Source: Amaurobius ferox (lineage: Eukaryota; Arthropoda; Arachnida; Araneae; Amaurobiidae). From it: a DNA stretch of 64,000 nt. The stretch lies in assembly GCA_951213105.1 (NCBI GenBank), contig OX578153.1, forward strand, positions 55,614,020-55,678,019, written 5' to 3'. The notes below the pieces were generated by a model that saw nothing but the letters and a program-made list of their open reading frames with translations, had not been told where the DNA came from and did no database searches. A program made the translations under genes and the position numbers. Shown one piece after another: positions 48,419 through 59,550 of this stretch. The first letter of the stretch is position 1. Every line of letters begins with the position of its first letter.

Positions 48419-48841
48419 AATTATTTAATATAGGGAAAAAAACAAATTCAATTAAATTCTGACTTTGGGATATCTTCCAGAAAGAAAAGAGAGAGATATT
48501 ATATAATAAATATCTCTCCATTTGTTTAAACGTTTTGCATATGGGGGTGGCTTCATATTTTAAAATAAATTTGGTAGATAACAATTTTTCATTTTTTTTT
48601 AATTTTATATAACTCTTCTTGATAAATTTAATTGATGGCATTTTAAATGCACTTTCCTACGTCCTAGAGAGTTAAAATTTGGTACACAGCTTAAATTTGT
48701 TGAACATTTTATTCGACAAAAATTTGATGGATCTTTAAATATAGATCATACATTTTTTTCGAAATGGCCTGAAAATAATCCCCGTTCACGAAAATAATCC
48801 CCGTTCACTTCTATAAATCATTGGTGTAATATTGTTAAAAA

Positions 48842-49680
48842 TTCTGATGTGGACAGCACATGTCTTTCTTTGCAGACTCATATTCGTTCTCTTTATTTAT
48901 TCAATGATAATTTGAGTTTATCTGCACAACATAAGTATTTTAAATGACATTGAATTTACACGTTAAACTTAAATTTGGTTCTCATTTGATAGCTGGACTT
49001 ATTGTCAAAGGTGGCGTAGCGAAAACGCGAAAAAACTAGAATATCTCAAGAACGGCTAGTCCTAGAGTAATGGGGTTAGTCTTATTCTTTTTGTTGTTAA
49101 AAATCACATATAAAATAGGAATTTAATTGATATAATTGAGCACACGTAGTCTTTTATTTTTATATATAACGATTTTTGCTATCCATTTCGCAAAAATAGC
49201 CCGTTCCTTTTTCCCGAATCGTAGTAGAATAACCTACAAATGATTTATATACAAAATTTTGTTAAATTTGGTATATAAATCACTTGTAGGTTATTGAAAT
49301 ATTATACTCCAAATTTTGTTAAATTTGGTTCATTAGTTTTTAGCTAGAGTGGATAAAGGCAATTTCTGCGGCCATTTCGCAAAGAAGGCAGATTCTTTTA
49401 TTACGAATCGTACTATAATCTAATGAACATCAGGATTTCCCACAAAAAACATACCTACCAAATTGTATGAAATTCGGTCCATTAGTTTTTCAATTAGAGT
49501 GGATGTAATATCCACACAGACACACAGAAACATACACAGATACACCCTTACACACACAGACGTCTTCCTAAAAGTAGTTTTTTCGTGTTCTAGAAGTCCC
49601 AAAACGTGTAGATCCTTTGAAAATTCGAGTTCCGATCTTCGGCACGATTCCAATACTTTGAGTACATACACATACACATA
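48842..49680 (-). repeat. Family A repeat, complete or nearly so, with an extra palindrome
   Basis: Opens with the right-end hairpin (TCTGATGTGGACAGCACATG) and closes near 49660 with GTTCCGATCTTCGGCACGA (degraded second hairpin) and AATACTTTGAG. The microsatellite is CACAGACACACAG-type. A 22-bp inverted repeat at 49231-49292 replaces part of the usual core. TATGAAATTCGGTCCATTAG is present at 49468-49487. Confidence 0.75.
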
Positions 49681-49734
49681 TATATTATCTGTGTATTATC
49701 TGTGTATCTAAATTCCGTGCCTATGCAATTACAA

Positions 49735-50104
49735 TAGTTGTGATTTTAAATGATCCCTAAACTTTTATTATTTCTTCAAGGAAGCCTAATTTTAACATAT
49801 GCAGAATGCAAATATCTCAAGCGATTGTAAGATGAATTACATAAGAATTGCTGAATTTTTTTCACACAAAATTATTTAGCTCTGGAGTCTGGAATACAAG
49901 TTATATGAATGAAATATTCATTGATTTTGCATAAAGAATCAGATGATTTATATTTCGATACAGTTTTAAATATTTAAGTATAATAAATTACTGTAGTACT
50001 GTGATAATGTAAAAGATATTACCACTGAATGAATCACATTTTAGAAATTTTTAAATGAAATTACATTTCAGTTGGAAAGTGTTTCATAATCAATGCTTAT
50101 GCAT
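49735..50104 (+). repeat. Family D repeat, second copy
   Basis: Matches 32000-32759 in order: AAATGATC, GAAATATTCATTGATTTTGC, ATAATAAATTACTGTAGTA and GGAAAGTGTTTCATAATCAA. It lacks the second internal iteration. Confidence 0.65.
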
Positions 50105-50198
50105 GATTGATCTTTCTTGTTTAATTTATGGGGTCTTTTGATAAATTTATTGGAGAAATGTGCAATATCTCGAGAACGGTTCATGCTAGCGTTCTAAA

Positions 50199-51312
50199 TG
50201 TAATTTATACTGACTTTAGTAAAGCTTTTGATCACATCGATCTGGGGTTATTAACCCGTAAACTGATTACTTGCGGTTTTAGTGTTCATTTGTCGACTTG
50301 GTTATACTCTTATATTTCAGATAGACTGTATTCTGTAAAGTACTGTGGTGTAAACTCTAGACTATACAGTAATTCCTCTGGTGTTCCTCAGGGTTCTAAT
50401 CTGGGCCCACTCCTTTTTTTAATTTTTATTAATGAAATTCCCCGGATTTTTAAAACAGCTAAATGTCTTATGTTTGCAGACGATTTGAAACTTTATATGA
50501 AAATCAACTCATTAACTGATTGTGAACTGCTGCAGAGAGATCTAGATGAACTGTATAACTGGTCTGTACTAAATAAACTTCATTTAAATATTTCTAAATG
50601 CTATGTTATGAGCATTGCTAGGATCCATAATATTCTTAATTACAATTATATTTTAAATAATTCATCTCTATCTCGATGTACTCATATTATTGATTTAGGT
50701 GTCACTTTCGATGATACTTTTAACTTTCAGAGACATATTGATAATATTATTAAAAGGGCCTACCAAAGACTTGGTTTCACCTTAAGACGATCTCGTGTTT
50801 TTGCCAGTTCTGATACGATTATTTGTATTTATAATACTCTTGTTAAACCAATCTTGGAATATTGTGCAATGATTTGGGACCCTGTTTACAATCTACATTC
50901 TCAACGGATAGAAATCGTGCAAAATAAAATTTTACGTACTATTGATTACAGATTGACTGGCTATTATCCTTATGATATGCATACAAGGGAACTCAGACGG
51001 AAATATAGTTTAATGTCTCTTAAAAAAAGAAGAAACTGGTCCTGCCTTTTGTTTTATTATAAGGTTTTAAATAATACTATTGATTGCCCTACTTTACTTT
51101 CTTGCCTGGAATTCCACATACCTGTCAATAATACCAGGAAAAAAACTCTTTTTCACAATACTATTGTTAAGCGCAACTATATTAAATGCTATTCTATCTA
51201 TAAATTTGTTGATCTATATAATACTTATTGTGCTGATATTGATATATTTAACTTGACCCCTGCCTGTTTTAAAAAAGCCTGTTTCAATGCGCTTGATATG
51301 TTTACTAATTAG
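50199..51312 (+). CDS. Reverse transcriptase fragment of a Jockey-superfamily LINE
   Basis: About 370 residues are uninterrupted. Motif A is YTDFSKAFD (catalytic aspartate), motif B SGVPQGSNLGPLLFLIFIN, motif C FADDLKLY (catalytic DD) and motif D NISKC. The LGV...F thumb region and a post-RT region with VKPILEYCAMIWDPV and ELRRKYSLMSLKKRR follow, then a stop at 51310-51312. No frameshift or stop lies within it, so the insertion is recent relative to its surroundings. An open frame extends upstream to an ATG at 50128, but those 24 codons come from the host family B repeat. The product lacks endonuclease, so it is not autonomous. Jockey-type is the best match; CR1-type is the alternative. Confidence 0.85.
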
Positions 51313-51427
51313 TATTCTTGTATCCTATGTTCTGTACTTTTTAATTTCTTGTGTGGCTACTGTAACTGGATTTCATCTGTAGTTGCCACGTTAATTGAAT
51401 AAATAAATAAATAAATAAATAAATAAA
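50199..51427 (+). mobile_element. 5'-truncated Jockey-like non-LTR retrotransposon
   Basis: The insertion begins inside the reverse-transcriptase palm and ends in a (TAAA/AAAT)n tail at 51397-51427, typical of target-primed reverse transcription. The target reads TTCTAAA on the left and TAAAGATTATGTC on the right, so a short TAAA duplication is possible but merges with the tail. All sequence 5' of motif A, including any endonuclease and gag-like frame, is missing. Confidence 0.85.
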
Positions 51428-51934
51428 GATTATGTCAATCATATTCTGAGGAAAAATGACATAATATATGTCTATTTGCGTAACTTTATTAATGGTTTTG
51501 ATTTTTTGATGATTTTTTTAAAATTTCAATCGAAAATTTAGGAGGGTTAGGAACATTCGATTGTGTTTTAAAACAATAGGCTTCCAATATTCACGGATTG
51601 TAATTTTTGTACCAAATTTCATTCGATTCGCTCCATTCGTACGTGAGATGTCGTCTCTACAGTTTCACGCACACACAGACACACACACACACATACACGC
51701 ACACACATACATCACGTTTGATTCGTTCACCTCGAAAACGTTTGATTCGTGTTCAGGGATGTTTGAAACGGATTTTCCTGCCGAAAACTACAATTCGAAC
51801 ACATCCCAATTCCACACATTTCCACATGACAAAACTTTCCTCATACATTATACTACGTATATAAGGAAAGTAATTAAATAGCAAGTCATTCGAAATTTAT
51901 AAATATAAGCAAGCATTCAGGTTAAGGTTACTAC

Positions 51935-52060
51935 TTTCCTTATGTACATAGTATAACGTACAAGGAAAATATTGTGACGGGGTTGAAAAATGACGCTAAA
52001 TCAATGAAAATGACGTCTAATTGACGAAAATTCAATATCTTGGAAAGAATATAAAATGTA
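51935..52060 (+). repeat. Family B fragment: left hairpin joined to motif cluster
   Basis: ACTTTCCTTATGTACATAGT...CGTACAAGGAAAATATTGTG forms the first hairpin. It is followed at once by GACGGGGTTGAAAAATGACG and AATCAATGAAAATGACGTC, the far internal motif cluster. About 800 bp of body is missing, so this is an internal deletion. Confidence 0.7.
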
Positions 52061-53282
52061 CAAAGTTTCAGTGCAAGGAGCAATAGTAAAAATGTGCAAA
52101 GTTTCAGCTTTATAAATCACTGTTTATGTTATTGAGGATCTGAAGATAAACTTTTCTCCCAATTTTGTTGGCCCCCGAGGATGTTGTTGTCCCTAACATA
52201 TTTTTAAGGGAAGAATGTATGCACTGCTTCTGTTTAGTCATAGACCCGTGGCACCTGAAGGTAGAAGTTGGCCCCCGAGGATGAAATATCGAAATGATGG
52301 CTTCGTTACGTTCTGTTTTGTTATCGATACTATCAATGCGTAATGATTTGGCCTTTTAAGTCATCTAAGGGCTTCTGGAGGGTATGGAAAAACACAAAAA
52401 AGTTAAACAATTTTTATATAGATATTGAAAAAACGTGCGATATCTACAGGTAGTTATAAATACTCTAAATTAAAATCTTATAAACTTTTAATATTTTTCT
52501 TTACATACATAGTTGACACATATCACTGTTGCTTCTATTTCTCAAATACAATATATTATATTTCATTCTGGCCATAATGTATTTTGGAATTTAATAAAAA
52601 AAAATCTTACCTGGCGTGGCATACATGAAAACCACAAGGCAGATGAGAACCAAATATTTAAATATATTCATATTGTCTTAAACAGGAACTTCAACTCGTT
52701 CTAAGATTCAGCAGTTTAGTTAGAAATTTTAAACTTGTGCCTGATACTAGGCAAGAACTCATATTTATACAACTCCTTCTCCTTAGAGTGTTAGTCACCT
52801 ATGTTTGTTTAGGATTAGTTCACAGAGCGTCTTGGCAGGTGAAGTGACAAATACTGTAAAATTGCGCAGCATAAATTTAAATATTGATATTGCAATACTA
52901 TTTCGTCATTAAACCTGCTCTTTGGAATAGCCAATTTGCTTAGAAGGCATATGGGTACCATAAAACCGAGTATTCTCATATTCGGATTCTGTTTTCGAAT
53001 ATGCCTGTTCTGATGATAGAGTATTCAAATGCGATTTTACGGTAACTGGAAATAAATATAAATGTAAAATAATTTCGATATTCTGCAAAATATATTTATA
53101 GCGCTTTCTTAAAATTCGATTCCATTAGAATTGAATATGCTTATTGGTTTAAAAATAAAGACAACCAAAATTGGTTATTATAAAATGTCTTCAATAAAAT
53201 CTCCATCCATGACGTACGTAACAATTACATAACCAGGGCGTTTTCGGATATTATTATGATCTTCATCTGTGGCAAAGTAAGA
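52061..53282. other. Unassigned AT-rich stretch
   Basis: GTTGGCCCCCGAGGATG occurs twice (52168 and 52269), an approximately 100-bp-spaced duplication. No gene signature is seen. Confidence 0.4.
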
Positions 53283-55600
53283 AATCTGATGTAGGCAGCA
53301 CATGACTTTCCCTGCAGACTCATAATCACATTGCCTTTATTTCTTCAATAATTAATTAAATTCAGTTTAATTGCACAAAATAACAGCCATAATTATTTTC
53401 AATTACTCTGAATTTGCAATTTGAATTCAATTTTTGCTTTTATTTAGTATTTCCCTTATATACATATAATGTATAAGGAAAGTATTGTGACGGGATCGAA
53501 AATTCTAATTCGTGTTTTCGACGAGAGAGCACGTTTTAAGCACCTCTGAACACAAATTAAACGTTTTTGAGGTGATGTCTGTGTGTGTGTGTCAATGAGA
53601 CTCTGGAGACAATATCTCACGAACGAATGAAGCAATTCGAACATAATTTGGTACAAAAATCACAATCCGTAAATAGTTGAAGCCTATTGTTTTTACACGT
53701 AATCGAATTTTCAAAACCCACCTAAATATTAAAATAAAATTTTGAAAAAATCATCAAAAAATTAAAACTTTCTATATAGTTACGTAAATAATCATTTCCT
53801 ATGTAATTTTTCATTAGAAAACGATTGAGATGAACTTTAGAACTCTAGCATAAACCGTTCTCGAGATATTGGACATTTTTCATATAAATTTATCAAAAAA
53901 TCATATAAAATTCATGACTATTAAGTATTAACTATTGTTAAATTTGTTCAACTTTTATATGTAATATTATGCAATTAATCTATTATCATCATTCTCGTAG
54001 ATCTAGATCGTTCTATTCACGAGTAAATACACTTTGGGTAATAGCTTTTTGCTTTGACGCCATTAGTCGTTTAGCTACTATAATAATAACCTATTTCTGC
54101 ATCCACAATGCTTGACGAAACTTTGGCAAAGAATTTGGCTAAACATCAACATCTTGGCGAGTTTTTTAAAAATCGCCAAATTGACGAAAATATCTCCATA
54201 TTGATAAAAATATCAAAAATTGATAAAAATGACGCTAATCAATGAAATGAAGACTGATGAAAATTCAATAACTTGGACAGAAGCTAAGAATCTACTATAA
54301 GAGAAGATACTTCGGGTAATACTTTTGTATTTGGACACTATTAGTCGTTTATCGACTTTAAGAATAATCTATTTCTCCGTACATAATGCTTGACGAAATT
54401 TTGGCGACGAATTTGACGGAATATCGCCAACTTGGCAAGTCTTTAAATGTTGCCAAATTGATAAGAATGTCGCCAAATTAATAAAATTGTCGCCAAATTG
54501 ATGAAAATGACTACTAATTGATGAAAATTCAATATTTTTGAAAGAACATAAGAATAACCTACTTGTCTGTAATGTTTGGCGGAATTCTGGCTACGAATTT
54601 TGGCGGTATATCGCCAGCTGGGCTATTTTTTTAATTGCTGTCAAATTGGCAAAACTGTTGCCAAATTCAAAAAAATGTTATCAAATTGATAAAAATGTCG
54701 CCAAATTGAAAAAATGACGTCAAATAGGATGCAATATTTTGCAAATTTTTAATTAAGTCATATGATGGCCATACCTTTTATTATATAAGTAATGCACTTC
54801 TAAATATCGTCAACTTGGTGATATTTAACATCGCATTGACGAAGATATCGTCAAAATTGCAAAAATGACGCCAAGTTAATGAAAATGACGCCTAATTGCT
54901 GAATTTATTATTAAAATATTTAAATATATGAACTACATTGCTTTAACAGTTATCAATATTGATAATTGTTAATTTAGAGTTGCGTAAAATATAAGTTAAT
55001 TAGGTACAAAATAGTTTTACATGTTATCAACCGGAAAAGCGCCAGATGCAGAATTTAACGTTACAATCACTGTGCCGTGGATTTTTTCATCCCTTTTTCA
55101 CCGTTAAAAAAGTAATTTCATTGCATTATATAAGGAAAGTCATGCGCTGCCCAAATCAGATTTTTTTCTTAGGTGGCGTAGCGAAAATGCATAGAAAGTC
55201 CTATTGTAATGGGACAAAAATTACGTATAAAATAAGCAATAACTATATTTGAGCATACGCGTAGTCTTTTATTTTCAGATTTAACGATTTTTGCGAGCCA
55301 TTTCTCAAAAACGGCAGGTTCTTGTATCCCGAATCACACCAAAATCTAATCAGCACCAGGGTTGTCCACAGGTGACTTACCTACTAAATTTTTTGAAATT
55401 CGCTTAATTAGTTTTTCAATTTGAGTGAATACAATATCTGCACAGACAGACAGACAGATAGATAGACACACACTCTCTAAAAATAGATGTTTCTTGTTCT
55501 AGAGGTTCCAAAACGTGTAGATCCGTCAAAAACACGAGTTGTAATTTTCAGCACGATTCCAATACTTTCCGTATACATTACAATGTATTGCAGGGAAAAT
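53283..55600 (-). repeat. Family A repeat split by a nested family B copy
   Basis: The right-end portion (53283-53449: TCTGATGTAGGCAGCACATG through AATTCAATTTTTGC) and the remainder (55170-55600: TTAGGTGGCGTAGCGAAAAT, CACCAGGG, GACAGACAGACAG, hairpin TATTGCAGGGAAAAT) are consecutive in intact family A copies. Family B lies exactly between them; about 20 bp of family A is lost at the junction. Confidence 0.8.
53450..55165 (+). repeat. Family B repeat, long form, nested in family A
   Basis: The left end has both hairpins (CCCTTATATACATATAATGT with TATAAGGAAAGT; GATCGAAAATTC...GTTTTCGAC). The body runs through GTTCTCGAGATATTGG, then a greatly expanded cluster of about 18-20-bp GCCAAATTGATAAAAATG motifs (54160-54910). 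The right end CATGCGCTGCCCAAATCAGA is near 55141-55160. Because it interrupts family A, both its ends can be fixed. Confidence 0.8.
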
Positions 55601-56428
55601 AAAAATTTCCTATAAATCCCTGTCACCAACCTTTAAACAGTTCTGTGGCTGTTTATAAAGTTACTGGTAATGGTGAAAAAGATCTACTCGCATTTTGGAT
55701 TCTCATAGTTTTGACATAAAACAAGTGCTGCTACAAGAAATTACCTTGAGACGTATTATTATACGGTACACAAATCTATGTTGCGTTTTACTTGTTTGCA
55801 ATATGAAAGAGAACAGGAATATTGTACAACATACTTTAGAAGTTCTTGTATGGGAACGCAATAAATATCGATTCGGCTTTTACCTCCATGGGATATTCTC
55901 TAGAAATGAAAAGTGAATGTCATTCCAAGCAGCATTTATTTCATGCGTTAGTTTGAGCAATAAATCCCCAGTTAACGCATTACCGTCACAATCAAGAAAG
56001 TAATAATTAAAAGTAACAGGTCCTTTATTGCCAATATTAAAATTTGTAAGACTATATCACCAAAGTGCCTTCCATCTTTAAACTACCCCCTTGTTACCAA
56101 AAGGCATACGTTATCAGATTAATAAAAATTAAAACTAAAAGAAAATCTGCGATCATACATTATTTTCCGTCTAAAAAGATAATATGTTTGTTTGTATGTT
56201 TTGCATCATATTCAAGTATTATCGCAATTTAAAAAATCTGCTGTGTGGAGCACATACTTTCCCTACAAACTAAAATCCATTTTCTCTTTATCTCTTTAAT
56301 TCATTAAATTAAGTTTTATTGAACAAACTAGTAGAAATAAAGGAACAGGCGTTAACAGCAAACGGAGGAGGAGGGAATACCCCGGAAGAGAGAATAAGTA
56401 GTTGTAAAGAAATAGGAGTTCGCCAACA
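55601..56428. other. Unassigned stretch with a family A right-end fragment
   Basis: A short family A right end (TCTGCTGTGTGGAGCACATA, then TTTCCCTACAAACTAAAATC) lies at 56235-56330 in reverse orientation. A 73-codon frame at 55695-55916 shows no recognised family. Diverged precursors of the following minisatellite begin at about 56340. Confidence 0.45.
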
Positions 56429-57582
56429 AACGGAGAAGGAGTTAATACCCCATATCGGAAGAAGGAGTTAATACCCCATATCGGAAGAAGGAGTTAATAC
56501 CCCATATCAGAGGAAGGAGTTAATACCCCATATCGGAAGAAGGAGTTAATACCCCATATCGGAAGAAGGAGTTAATACCCCCTATCGGAGGAAGGAGTTA
56601 ATACCCCATATCGGAGGAAGGAGTTAATACCCCATATCGGAAGAAGGAGTTAATACCCCATATCGGAGGAAGGAGTTAATACCCCATATCGGAAGAAGGA
56701 GTTAATACCCCATATCGGAGGAAGGAGTTAATACCCCATATCGGAGGAAGGAGTTAATACCCCATATCGGAAGAAGGAGTTAATACCCCATATCGGAAGA
56801 AGGAGTTAATACCCCATATCGGAGGAAGGAGTTAATACCCCATATCGGAGGAAGGAGTTAATACCCCATATAGGAGGAAGGAGTTAATACACCATATCGG
56901 AAGGAGTTAATACCCCATATCGGAAGAAGGAGTTAATACCCCATATCGGAGGAAGGAGTTAATACCCCATATCGGAAGAAGGAGTTAATACCCCATATCG
57001 GAGGAAGGAGTTAATACCCCATATCGGAAGAAGGAGTTAATACCCCATATCGGAAGAAGGAGTTAATACCCCATATCGGAGGAAGGAGTTAATACCCCAT
57101 ATCGGAGGAAGGAGTTAATACCCCATATCGGAAGAAGGAGTTAATACCCCATATCGGAAGAAGGAGTTAATACCCCATATCGGAGGAAGGAGTTAATACC
57201 CCATATCGGAGGAAGGAGTTAATACCCCATATCGGAGGAAGGAGTTAATACACCATATCGGAAGGAGTTAATACCCCATATCGGAAGAAGGAGTTAATAC
57301 CCCATATCGGAGGAAGGAGTTAATACCCCATATCGGAGGAAGGAGTTAATACCCCATATCGGAGGAAGGAGTTAATACCCCATATCGGAAGAAGGAGTTA
57401 ATACCCCATATCGGAGGAAGGAGTTAATACCCCATATCGGAGGAAGGAGTTAATACCCCATATCGGAAGAAGGAGTTAATACCCCATATCGGAAGAAGGA
57501 GTTAATACCCCATATCGGAGGAAGGAGTTAATACCCCATATCGGAAGAAGGAGTTAATACCCCATATCGGAAGAAGGAGTGA
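56429..57582. repeat. 26-bp minisatellite, about 44 units
   Basis: The unit GAAGGAGTTAATACCCCATA plus TCGGAA or TCGGAG repeats without a break. Two unit types alternate (GGAAGAAGG and GGAGGAAGG). A rare marker, ACACCATATCGG followed by a 3-bp shorter unit, occurs at about 56891 and 57252, 361 bp apart (14 units). Confidence 0.95.
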
Positions 57583-58110
57583 GTCATAATAGAGGTGAGT
57601 GATATAGAATTTTGTGTGGTGGTGAAACTTGGAATGAGTCATCGAAGAGGAGAGGAGTGAAAATTGTTTGTGCAAGTAGGGAAAAGTTGGAATGAGCCAT
57701 ATTAAGAAAATATAACAGATATACAAAATTTTTCTGAGTGGAGTGAATATGTTTTTAGTGAAGAGTTTTCTAGGAATAAATTTTTAACACCGGTGGCTCC
57801 CTCTGGTGCTCTTATAAGAAATTATTCTGTGAGATATGTTTTATTTTAAATATTCTGACGACTATTTTGAGGTATATTTTTTAAGTTCAAACGTGATTAG
57901 AATCCTTGAAAAAATTGATCCAATGGGTATACTGACTGAACGCTTTTGCCAATACATCCATAGGCTCTTACTCCATGGATGACTTGGAAATATGTTTAAT
58001 TCTGACGTGGTAAAAATGTACATTCAGTTATTGAAAATACATTTAGGAGTGAACAGTAATGTTTATTACGATTAAACTGACTAATAATCGTGTATTGTAT
58101 TGTAATTAAC
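57583..58110. other. Unassigned stretch between the minisatellite and the Polinton integrase
   Basis: Purine-rich after the minisatellite (GAGTGAAAATTG, GGAATGAGTCAT and GGAATGAGCCAT words), then AT-rich. No gene is recognised and no Polinton terminal repeat was identified. Confidence 0.4.
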
Positions 58111-58900
58111 ATGACGTATCAAGATCCCCATCAACCAGCAAGCTTCGGTAGCGCTGATGCCTTATATCGTGCTGTTCAAGGCATAGTGGCCAAGAAGAAT
58201 ATACATACCTAGCTTCGAGGTGTGAACGTCTACACATTGCACAAGTAAGATCCACAGACGATTTTCGACGAATCATGTCATCGTACATTCAATCCATCAA
58301 CAATGACAAGCTGACCTGGGGAAACTACATCGGTACAATGACGGTTTTCGCTATATTTTGACATGCATAGTCATTTTATTTTAATATGCATGGGAGGCCC
58401 CCATGAAACAAAAAAAGGGGTCGTTATTGTGGCGGCTCTTCAGAAAATATTTTCGGAGCGCCGATCTAAATCGCTACAAACAAATCAAGGTACCGAATTT
58501 AAAAATGTAACATTTCAGAATTTTCTAAAATCCCACCGTGCAAAATTTTTTCACGACATTTAACGCGACCAAGGATTAGAGAGCTATTTAATCACATATT
58601 GAAGACAAATCCGTTGAAATATTTTGCAAATCAAATACATACCGATATGTGAACGTTCTTGGTCCAATCAGGGAAAGTTATAATAATATCCCTCATTCCA
58701 GAAGTCAGAAGAAGCCTTTGGGAGCCAAAGCCGATAATGAAGCGGAAGTGCGCCACTATTTATATTGTAAGGATCCTCCCTCTTTCAAATGTGTTCTGAA
58801 AGAGGCGAACGTGGTTCGTGTATCGAAACTGAAAATGATTTTCGAAAAAGGATATGAAACGAATTGGACTGAGAAACTCTTTCCGGTCAAGGAGTGTTGA
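58111..58900 (+). pseudogene. Maverick/Polinton-type integrase, degenerate
   Basis: Three blocks are collinear on the plus strand but in different frames. The N-terminal block from 58111 has HQPASFGSADALYRAV and then YTLHK. The core (58363-58563) has TKKGVVIVAALQKIFSER and LQTNQGTEFKNVTFQNF. The C-terminal part (58649-58900) has SYNNIPHSRS, ENEAEV-like DNEAEVRHYLY and VVRVSKLKMIFEKGY...NWTEKLF. This order matches the retroviral-like integrase of Polintons and F54H12.3-like proteins. The second catalytic aspartate of TDQGTEF is N here, the first is not identifiable, and several stops and frameshifts occur, so it is inactive. Capsid-type genes downstream support the assignment. Confidence 0.8.
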
Positions 58901-58904
58901 AGAC

Positions 58905-58952
58905 CAAGACCATCCGACTCATTTTGGGATATAGAGCAGCTTCTTGGACGGC
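58905..58952 (-). repeat. SINE-tail-like hairpin fragment
   Basis: ACCATCCGACTC and the closing TTGGACGGCCGGG match the 3062-3120 insert at both ends; the middle differs. No clear flanking duplication is seen. It follows the integrase stop directly. Confidence 0.5.
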
Positions 58953-59391
58953 CGGGAATGGAGGATAGCGGAAGCTAGCCTCCAGGGTCACAGAACTTCC
59001 AAAGTTTTATTTTAAATTCAAAGGTTACAACATATAAATAGAAATTGAATCACAGATGCAAGTTTACAGAAGATAGGCAGAGACAAAACAAGCCACATGA
59101 AGAATTAGGCAAAACGCGAACAATAAAAGAAAATTTGATAGAGGGGGGAAAACACAAAAAGGGAGAAAACCCCAAAACAAGCAAAACAAAATACAAAGTA
59201 GAAATTACATAAAAACAAAAAATACACAGCATCAAATAGCAGAAAGCAAATATCAGGATTAAATAGCCAAGTGTAACAGAATTACATAAAATTAACAATA
59301 ACATTAAAAATTACCAAGACATAAGTGATATATTATAAAACATGAATGAGCAGAAATAAAGGTTTATCAGGTTTGACAAGAAAGGAAAAAA
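58953..59391. other. Unassigned A-rich stretch
   Basis: The plus strand is A-rich with many AAACA/AAAC words. No gene signature is seen. Confidence 0.4.
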
Positions 59392-59550
59392 ATTTACAGA
59401 GGGGGCGAGGGAGAAATATTTTACAGACGGTGGGGAAAGGGAGAAAATATTTACAGACGGGGGTGAAGGAGAAAAATTTTACAGACTGGGGGCGAGGGAG
59501 AAAAATTTTACAGACAGCGGGCAAGGGAGAAAAATTTTACAGATAGGGGA
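59392..59550. repeat. G-rich minisatellite, about 29-bp unit, five to six copies
   Basis: GGGCGAGGGAGAAAAATTTT followed by ACAGAC recurs with small changes (GGTGGGGAAAGGGAG, GGGGGTGAAGGAG, CGGGCAAGGGAG). Short frames through it are repeat by-products. Confidence 0.8.

Larger units (their letters stand above)
50105..51870 (-). repeat. Family B repeat interrupted by a LINE
   Basis: The left part (50105-50198: TTTGATAAATTTATTGGAGA, CGAGAACGGTTCATGCTAGC) and right part (51428-51870: ATTATGTCAATCATATTCTG through the CA microsatellite to a degraded left hairpin TATAAGGAAAGT) are consecutive in other family B copies. The intervening 1.2 kb is the LINE insertion. Confidence 0.85.

Noticed and set aside
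56429..57582. Possible CRISPR-like array of regular short repeats
   Set aside because: The 26-bp units are directly contiguous with no unique spacers, and the window is eukaryotic; it is a minisatellite.
59346..59546. 66-codon Gly/Lys-rich frame in the Polinton spacer
   Set aside because: Direct translation of the 29-bp G-rich minisatellite.
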